From Davidsoniella eucalypti (lineage: Eukaryota > Ascomycota > Sordariomycetes > Microascales > Ceratocystidaceae): 64,000 nt of DNA. The DNA is taken from positions 248,001 through 312,000 of the forward strand of contig RMBW01000003.1 of assembly GCA_004009845.1 (NCBI GenBank). Reading direction: 5' to 3'. A program made the position numbers and the translations under genes. This document shows positions 56,349 to 64,000 of this stretch, piece by piece. The notes under the pieces were generated by a model. It did not search any database. It saw only the letters and a program-made list of their open reading frames with translations, and was not told the origin of the DNA. The first letter of the stretch is position 1; each line of letters opens with the position of its first letter.

Positions 56349-57537
56349 TCAATCATCGCTTTCGTCTGGCATGCCTAGCATAGCCATCATTAGCGATAGC
56401 CCTAATATCGACACAAGGCAGAGCAACATGCCAAGGTCAGAGACTGAACACTTGATGCGTGGATCGTAAGCCCACGAGTCCAGAGCGGACACTACGGAAG
56501 ATAGCCAGGACGACCGCTGCGGTCTTGTACTAGACGAAAGATGTGCAATCGCAGCGCAAGTCGAGACGGCCGATGCCGGGCAAGTCTGAAAGGCGGACGG
56601 CGTCAGTTCTAGCGGGAGCGTATCTGTAAGTGAGAGCGTAGTGGATGTAGTGGGGCCGAAAGTAGTCGCAACAGCAGTAACAGAGCTAGCTAAAAGCTCT
56701 AGCAGCATATTTGGCGCTGCCTCAACAAGCGTGTATGCGTTGTCTATAAACGGAAAGGGAGGCGCGTGTTAGTTGTGTCTTGCCAACCACAAAAAATACT
56801 ATTAAAAAAACAAAGACAAATATAGACTTACGCCAAGTAAAGGCCCGGACATTGAGAAGAAGAGGCCAATGTGTTTGCACAAAAAGAACGGCATTGGCGG
56901 GCGTGATGTCGATGGTGAGGTTTTCGTTTGCCGCAAAAAGCGACGATCCATCCACTGATATGCCAAATCTGTTGAGCCAGTGCCCAACAAGAACCTGGAA
57001 AGTCTCCCACTGCCACTGTAGTTCGAGATTGATATTGACGTTCAGCACAGCCGGGCCTGCGCCATCCAGAGGAAGTAAGCCGGCTTCGAGCGGCGATTCG
57101 GCAGCATGGCTCGCACTGGACGATGCATTTATGACATAGACCACGCCCGACTCGGTCATCGTGAAGTGTGACGGTGCAGCGTCGCCAGCATCATTAACAT
57201 TTGCGCTACTTTCGGGGTTGGCAAGCGGTGACGTTGATACCAGCGACGATTCTAGCGATAGAGGGTTGGCGGCATCCCAGTTTAGGCTAAAGCACATTTG
57301 CGACGAAGCGCATACGGGTGACTCAAGACTGCGCTCGAGGTGCTTAGCGACCAGCAGTGATGATGGAGACAAGTCGGGGCAAAAGTCATGCGACCACGCC
57401 GATGTCAACCGGGTCTTCGAGAGTGTTGGGAGGGTTGTGGTATAGAATGGGAACGGTATCCGGAAGCCGGCTTCCATCAAGCTAGCGCCGGCGCCTATCG
57501 CCGCAGCTACCAGCGAAACAGTCGACCGGAAGTGCAT
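56349..57537 (-). CDS. signal-peptide protein with C-terminal membrane anchor, function unknown
   Basis: Exons on the minus strand are 57537-56832 and 56743-56349, giving 366 aa. The 88-bp intron has a GTAAGT donor, AACTAAC branch and TATAG acceptor; the join gives ...VRAFTWHNAYTLVEAAP. The N-terminus looks like a signal peptide (MHFRSTVSLVAAAIGAGASLMEAGF). The lumenal part has Cys residues (C53, C76, C82 and others), sequons NAS and NLT, and a Trp-rich block (LQWQWETFQVLVGHWLNRFG). The C-terminus has one hydrophobic segment (LGMLLCLVSILGLSLMMAML) and an acidic tail (PDESDD). This suggests a type I protein of the ER, nuclear envelope or cell surface. No family was recognised. Base composition is like the neighbouring genes. 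Confidence 0.75.
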
Positions 57538-60500
57538 CGTGAAGGTCTGTCCGGTTGATTGTTAGTTGTGGCAAAATCCAGTGATAACGGGCGAGTAATA
57601 TGGCACTGTATACAGGGCTTTTGCTTTAATTATACGCTGTGGGCAATGAACCACAAATAAGGAAAATAAAATCCAGGGTCGACGCGTTGTAAAAAAGCAA
57701 AACAAACCCTCAGTGGTAGACCAATCTCCCCAAAAGAAAACCAAAAAAAAAAGAAGAAGACTAACGCACATAGAAAGAGTGGTGATAGAACAAAAACCTG
57801 AAAATGTGGCACAGCTCGGTGTTTTGTCCTTTGCCAACAATGGGCAGGAACCTCGAAGTTGCTGTTCTGGGACTCAAGGGTAGCGCTGGGTAGTTGCTCT
57901 CTAGGTGACCGGTTTTTGGGGCGGCAGGATTATTATTATTCGACTGCCTATCCTAAAATAGCTGTTGCAAGCTGTGTTATTTATATTGTCGTATATCTGC
58001 TGACCGTTTCAACCTCTGGGGATCGGCTTATATAAGAACAACGTCGACTTCCTCCGATATCTTGGAGAAGATCTTAGGAATATATATAAGACCACGGCTT
58101 TCTTATCGATTGACGGCAGAAGAAGACTGTCGGGTTGATATATCCGCAATCCATCCCGTAGTTGCGCTTTGGCCCTCCATCTCTAGCTCTACCGCCTACC
58201 GTTGCTTTTGGCTTCAACTCTGGTTAGCTTGGTACGGCACAGAGCTACTTGCTCTAGCCAGGTCTAAAGTGGCTTACACTGGCCACCAGGGAGTCGTTGC
58301 GCCATAACACGGAGGATTTTCTCATCTCTCGCCATGTGCTTGTTTTTCATCACATTCTTTATGGCCTCTCCCTATACCAGCCGCGTTGGGGCCAAGCCTT
58401 GACTTCCCGTCTTCTTATATCCGGACTGGACGGCTTGTATGTGCGTTTTAGCAAGTTCATTGACATCATGATCTCGGCCGTTTAAGTTACAATCAGCCAA
58501 CTTCTTCGCTTGCTTAATATATATGTGATGATGTCGTGTTGCCCTCCGTCTTATTCATGTAATGATAACGACAACGGCACAGCGGCCTTTCTTTTCTTGC
58601 ATCTTCCAGTGGCCTTATCCTAGACAACTAGCCAATGCACCACGTAGGCGGCCATTAAACATATGCATGTATGACACACTGTCAAGCTACCGCATTGTCT
58701 AGTTCATGCATGTTTGTCCCTTCTCCAGACTTTACGGACTATCTATTGCTACAAGGTGCGACTAGCTCATACGTATACTGTAGTAGACACCGCTATTTTA
58801 CCACACAATATACATATGTATAACACCCTCCAAGTACTGGTTGATAGCGCACCCAACACAGGCTAGCATTTCCAGTCTAGTCTCTATGTAGACTTGGTGG
58901 TTGCATGTCAGACTATTCGTCCTCCTAGATCATCCATTTCCAAGGTAGTTATAGAGTAGTGCGTAATTATGCGGGAAGAAAGACAGGCTATTATTTCGTT
59001 ATCATATTGATGCAAATATATATCAGACTTTTCTTCGTAGTTTGTTTTCTCAAGCCTATCTTGTCCTATCCTAGCTTCGTATCGCAATATTGCATGGTCT
59101 AAGGCTAGATTAGAGCTATGCTGTACATTCCTTGTGTCTCGTTCATGAAAGCTATGCCATGCGCAGCTAGCTCCAGAGCCTCCTCGCCACTGATACACAA
59201 CGCTAGGCAAACTGCACCACACTCGATAATACTCCTTCCGCGAGACGGCTCCTCTTTTGCTTCGGGGCTATCTTGATGCCAAAGAAAAGAGGCTTGCTCG
59301 TTATCTCTGTCCTGTCTGTATATCCACTCGTGTGCGGTATTTTGCTTCCGATATGCATGGTGCACCTTTTACGTAGTTGTGGGATATCTCCTATATTAGC
59401 AACCAAATATTTTGATGTCAACAACACTAATGCGGACTCACAAAACACCTCGTATCGTAGAACCACGTTTTGCTCTAACATTCTTGCCATTCATTAGTCA
59501 ACCAAAGACATGATTTCCGCCTGTCAGAAACTTGTTATCTTCCCATGTTGTGCTATCATTACTAAAAAGGGCTATATTTTTAACTTCAAAGTGAAAACCA
59601 GAAGCATTCCATATAGTTGGCATGCTAATCATGAATGAAAATGTTTATCATCGTACACGTTCTGTTGTTATACACTAATGGCTAGCTCATAATCTTTCGT
59701 TCGTCCTGGATTTTCTACTTAAACCGTCTCTTTCAAATCCTGTCGTTATCTCTCCCTTCCCCCCCCCTCTCTATCTATCCCCAAGTTCCCCAGATTTTTG
59801 AGCAGTCACCGCTATCGGGCACTATCCTCTCAATCACACACACCGGCATGTTTAGCTTGGTTTTGTACCTTGGCCACCAGAAGATTTCCTTCCAAAGGAT
59901 TCTAGTCCAGAACTATGTATATATGTAAATATATGGTACAGCTTCAACAGCTAAAACCAAAAACATTATTCTCTTAACACTGCTGTCCTCCGACGTCCGA
60001 GTTGACCCGAGTGAAAGAAAAGTTGTTTCCATGTTATTGTATAATGTGAGGCTCTGGAATACTTTATTGCTTGACTTGGATATATCTGTATATGTAGATT
60101 TATATCTGTACTTTACCAATGCGATTCTAATGTGAAACGTGTAAGCCGCATATGCAACTACAATCCTCATCAAAGTAGTACCCTAGCTTTTTTTTTTGTC
60201 TATGGCAGATAACACCACAATCTACATATGATATCTTGAGGATCACAACCACAAATTCAAGCTATGCCGCCATTTCCAGTCACTCGGAAAATACAATACC
60301 TTCAGATAGCTCCGGTGCTCTATGATAAGTACCGTAATATATGTCTTTTAAGTACATATATCTATAGCATATCATATGTAGTGACAACACGTCAATCCCC
60401 AAACCATATTGCCACAACATTGTTCTCACTAGTGGTACGCTGGAGACATCCTAGATAACTATGCGGGAACAAAAAAGCCAATGAAACAAAGATAGCAACA

Positions 60501-60787
60501 TACTACAGCTATTCCGATGCGAAATATTACTTCTAGTTGTCCGGAATAGCCGCATCCCGAAAGATAACAGCAATAGGTTCTTCTTTGTATGGAAAGGATT
60601 TATTCAAGGTAATAGGAGTAAGGTATACAGGACAAATATATTAACAACTCAGTAGTTTACATTAGGCATAGAAAATAAAGCCGGGCTTACATGAGACTGA
60701 GACTTCGAAGCACAACGGCAAGCCTGGCTTAATGCGTCTCCTACAAGACACGTGACTAGTGCAGCACTCAAACCAATAACAGTGCAT
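57538..60787. other. intergenic, includes promoter of the gene at 56349-57537
   Basis: About 3.2 kb with no supported gene. The first 220 bp above 57537 lack ATG on the minus strand. Other ORFs are short; 59105-59365 (minus, 86 aa) has an ATG and a protein-like composition but no family. A C-rich run (CCTTCCCCCCCCCTCTCT) lies at about 59755-59775. Confidence 0.5.
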
Positions 60788-62505
60788 TTACAGCTTGAGG
60801 CCCATCGCCTTAGCTACACGCATTGACTGCCGAATACTCAGATCCAGCATAATTTCCTCCGAACCACCGGGGATAGCATATGCTCTCACATCACGGTAAA
60901 GTCTCTCGACCTTGCCACCCTGGCCACCACGCGAGTACGACAAACCACCAAAGATCTGGGACGCTTCACGAGCACAGAACTCAAATGTGACAGTTGCCTG
61001 AGCCTTGAGCGACGCAATAGCGCCACCTAGACGAAGCATGGCCTCTTGCTCGCCCATCTTCTCACACTGGTAGATGAGGTTCTCGAGCCAGTTGTAGGAC
61101 GCCTCGATTTGACGTGCCATGTGGGCTAGCTTGAGACGGATAACGGGGTGCTCAATGAGAGGCTTGCCGAAGGTCTTGCGCTTGCTGGCGTACTTGACAC
61201 TCTCCTCCATGCACACGCGGCTGAAACGGAGAGACTGGATGATGATGCCGATACGCTCGTGGTTGAAGTTGGTCATGATGACACGGAAACCCTTGTTCTC
61301 CTTGCCGATCAGGTTTTCCACGGGGACCTTGACATCTTCGAATGTGATGTAAGTAGTTCCCGAAGACCACACACCTTGGCAGTCCATGCGACGGGTCGAG
61401 ACACCAGGGCCACGCTCAATCAGCAAGAGGGAAACACCACCCATTCCAGGACCGCCAGTACGTACGGCAGTGGTGAAGTAGTCGGACCAGATACCGTTGG
61501 TAATCCACTTCTTCTCGCCGTTGACAATGTAGTGCTTACCATCCTCGCTCAGCTTAGCCTCGCAAGTCAGGTTAGCAACATCGGAGCCGGCATCAGGCTC
61601 AGTGATAGCCAAGCAGATACGTTTATCGCCAGCCAAGATACCAGGTAGTACGCGATCCAACAGCTTCTTGTTACCAAACTTGACCAGGGGTGGGCAGCCA
61701 ATGCCGAAGCCGCCGATGACGTTCCACACGAAACCACCAGAGGCAGCACGCGAGAGCTCGTCAGTGAGTAGCATCTCGTGGAAGAGATCCCACTTGTCCA
61801 GCGGCACGGACTTGATGGTGTTGCCCTTGCAATATTGTTCTGGGTACTTGACGCCCATCAGACCGGCGAGCCAGCCTCTGCGGCCCATCTCTTGGTAGAT
61901 CTCAGGAGGAACCTCCTTCTTCTCATCCCACTCGGCGACATATGGCTCAACAGCGGACTCTACCCACTCACGCACCTCTGAACGTAGGGCAACGTGAGTC
62001 TCGTTGAAGTATGGGGAATGGTAGCCCTGGTACCAACTAGGGTCGCTGAAGGGCACCTGGTCGCCAAAGGCCTCCAAAGCTTCTGAGGGTTCGCTGTGTG
62101 AAGAGGCTTTCGTAACGGCAGTCGAGGTCTCCGCGGGAGCAGCAGCAGCAGGCTTGGGGGCGGAAGCAGGAGCAGCGGCAGGCTCTGCCTTGGGCTTCGT
62201 GTCGAGCGAGCCTACAAGAAGCTGCTTCTTGTACTTTTTCAAGATACCCTCGTTGTGGTACTTCCAGAACTGTTTTGTGGCGTCCTTTCCACCCACGCGG
62301 GCTAGAATTTTCTTGCCACCTGTGAAATCATTGAAAACAACAGTTAGTATAGAGAACGAACAGCGTAGTGCATTGCGGATTATGGCGTACCTGGATGGTC
62401 GTCTTGGAACTTGGTGACATCGTAGACGTCCTGGTCGATGGTGATGTAGAGAGAGTTGGGCTTGTTATGGCCGGCAACCTCGGCGGCAGAGAAGATCTTA
62501 GACAT
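60788..62505 (-). CDS. cytochrome b5 / acyl-CoA dehydrogenase fusion
   Basis: Exons on the minus strand are 62505-62391 and 62319-60788, giving 548 aa. The 71-bp intron (GTACGC donor, CACAG acceptor) falls inside the haem motif and the join restores HPGGKKILARVGG. Residues 1-80 are a cytochrome b5 domain with haem ligand HPGG (about 36-39) and a second His in FWKYH. An Ala/Pro-rich linker follows (about 80-125). The acyl-CoA dehydrogenase part has AITEPDAGSDVANL (FAD/substrate motif), GEKKWITNGIWSDY, RKTFGKPLIEHPVIRLKLA and PGGSEEIMLDLSIRQ near the C-terminus. The fusion is a known fungal type, thought to oxidise fatty or branched acyl-CoA with the b5 domain passing electrons. It ends in LKL, only a weak match to the peroxisomal PTS1 signal. 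There is no clear mitochondrial presequence. Confidence 0.93.
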
Positions 62506-63958
62506 TGTGGCTAGCAGTCGAGATAGATGAATAAGAGAGGTAGGTTCTAATGGTCAAAGAAAAATAGTAGTAGAAATAAGGGAAATGGTATATAGAATAT
62601 ATCGAGATAGTCGTTGACGATAAATAAATCAAGAAAAAAATGAAATGTAAAGAACGAATTGGATGAACTGGAAGCAGCGGGTCAGGTTTATTACACGGCC
62701 TTCGATTCGTCGTACCGCGGCTCGTTTTAGAGAAAGCTCCGGCTATGGATGCTTTTGGACTTTTAGAGCCGCAGTGCCACTATTCATTCCGCTACTAGTT
62801 ATAGGCGAGTTACATCACATTTTCCGCCTGAGCCTTTTTTATTTTGATTTATCCTTCCAAAGCTAATAACGTGAGTATGTAAAGCGGCCAAACGACCCTG
62901 AAGAATCACATGCATGCACTTTTTTCGTGATTCTCAAGCCTGTTTAGCTGTTGTTTGTTTATTGCATTTGGCCCAAGATCTTGGCCTATTCTTCCCTGGT
63001 ACTGCAGACTGTACTACACTATACATTGCACTAATTATAGGTAGCTCATCGCACAGTGTGCTGGAGCGCACGCACTCTTCTCAGCTGCCAATTTCCAGCA
63101 ATTGGGCCACCTCCAAATGCCAATCCAAACGCTAAGCTTTGCTTTCCCCACGGAAGTCGCTACAGCTACCTTCCCTGTTCAGGTCGTCTCCAAGTACCGA
63201 GATTCAGGTTAAGTAGAAGTCAAATTCAGAGATATTGATGTACGCAACCAACACAATGTCTTCTAAAATATATTCAACCCAGATTCTCAAGTCACCAGCA
63301 TACAGATCGCATAGTGTGGCACTTGCAGTGCTGCATAAGCACGGTAGATGCCATGCAAAAAATCCAGATTGTTTCACGTTTATCTCTATTTCACATGTTT
63401 AGACACTTCATTGTGACTTGATGTCAAATCCCACCACTATTTCTCCAATTCGATAATGCCTCCCGCATTCTGTAGTCGAACAAACGCGACAAAATTTACC
63501 GAGGCATCATTTGTCTCCAAACTCGCCTGTCTCCACTTTTCCTCACTCAACCAATAGTACGCATGTTGATAAGCAGAGCCATCGCAAGCCGCATCCATAG
63601 CGAAACCGAGGCTCGCATTTCGTCATCATTTTATTGATGCGTATTGCTACTTATATGTAAAATTAAAGGAATCAGATTCAAGAACTGTCTGAGCCTCCTG
63701 GCTCTGTCTCTCTTTGACGTTAGTGTCAAGATTCCTTCAATCACGTGCATCATATAATATCTGACTTGGGGGAAGCTCGGCAAAATTGGCTCGTGATCAT
63801 CGTCATGCATTGTCAATGAGACTAGTAGATGTTAACATTTGGATGAAATCATATCAGATACCCTTCATTATTATTGTGTTCCGATAAACGCCATTAAGCC
63901 AAGCAATCATCTACGAGAAAAAAGAAAGAAATGTAGTACACACAATATCATCCTCTAT
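62506..63958. other. intergenic, promoter of the b5/acyl-CoA dehydrogenase gene
   Basis: The first 280 bp above 62505 have no ATG on the minus strand and are likely leader. The rest is AT-rich with no supported gene. Confidence 0.5.
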
Positions 63959-64000
63959 CTAGGCGGCGCCTCTCGGCCGAGCCTTCGCAGTAGCTTTGGC
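63959..64000 (-). CDS. possible 3' end of a gene running out of the window
   Basis: The last 42 bases are GC-rich, unlike the adjoining spacer. Read on the minus strand they give AKATAKARPRGAA followed by TAG (63961-63959). An Ala/Lys/Arg-rich tail is typical of nuclear or ribosomal proteins, but 13 residues cannot identify a family. Confidence 0.3.
   Translation of the reverse strand, partial: AKATAKARPRGAA

Overview
This is nuclear DNA of a filamentous ascomycete (Pezizomycotina). The spliced genes carry short introns, about 60-90 bp and one possible 151 bp, with GTAAGT/GTGAGT/GTATGT-type donors, mostly with a recognisable CTAAC/CTAAT-like branch site and AG acceptors. The proteins (COPII Sec24, Cft2, Sys1, Mss4, Coa6, a cytochrome b5/acyl-CoA dehydrogenase fusion, GT61 and Zn2Cys6 proteins) have the form seen in Sordariomycetes and relatives. 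Coding DNA is clearly GC-richer than the AT-rich spacers. The order or genus cannot be fixed from this window; a Sordariomycete such as a Microascales member is only a guess.

Layout. 1-250: possible 3' end of a gene. 251-4649: no gene seen. 5137-6300 (+): microbial-type PARG/macro-like protein. 7072-10422 (-): SEC24. 11362-14360 (+): CFT2, divergent from SEC24 across about 940 bp. 14724-15422 (-): SYS1, convergent with CFT2. 17306-19063 (+): GT61 glycosyltransferase. 19064-24907: no gene seen. 26209-29118 (+): MSS4 PI4P 5-kinase behind a 1.3 kb ATG-free leader. 30583-30927 (-): COA6. 33177-36092 (+): large protein of unknown function with five regular Cys repeats. 36505-39374 (-): Zn2Cys6 regulator with an AT-hook. 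39375-54032: a 14.7 kb gene-poor stretch upstream of that regulator. 54033-55219 (-): low-complexity protein of unknown function. 56349-57537 (-): signal-peptide and C-terminal-anchor protein of unknown function. 60788-62505 (-): cytochrome b5/acyl-CoA dehydrogenase. 63959-64000 (-): possible 3' end of another gene.

The genes are mostly housekeeping functions with independent promoters. SEC24 (ER exit), SYS1 (Golgi), MSS4 (PI(4,5)P2) and GT61 (Golgi lumen) all concern secretion, but spacing and mixed orientation do not suggest a cluster. I saw no rRNA, tRNA, CRISPR array, intact transposon or secondary-metabolite cluster.

The two most notable signals are: (1) a repeat architecture of Cys...CxxC...Cys, five times about 90-100 residues apart, in the 971-aa protein at 33177-36092; (2) long stretches with no ATG on the sense strand immediately upstream of many start codons (1301, 661, 582, 559, 487, 442 and 383 bp), which look like long selected 5' leaders. 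Exon joins were made by eye from splice consensus and reading-frame agreement, without transcript data.
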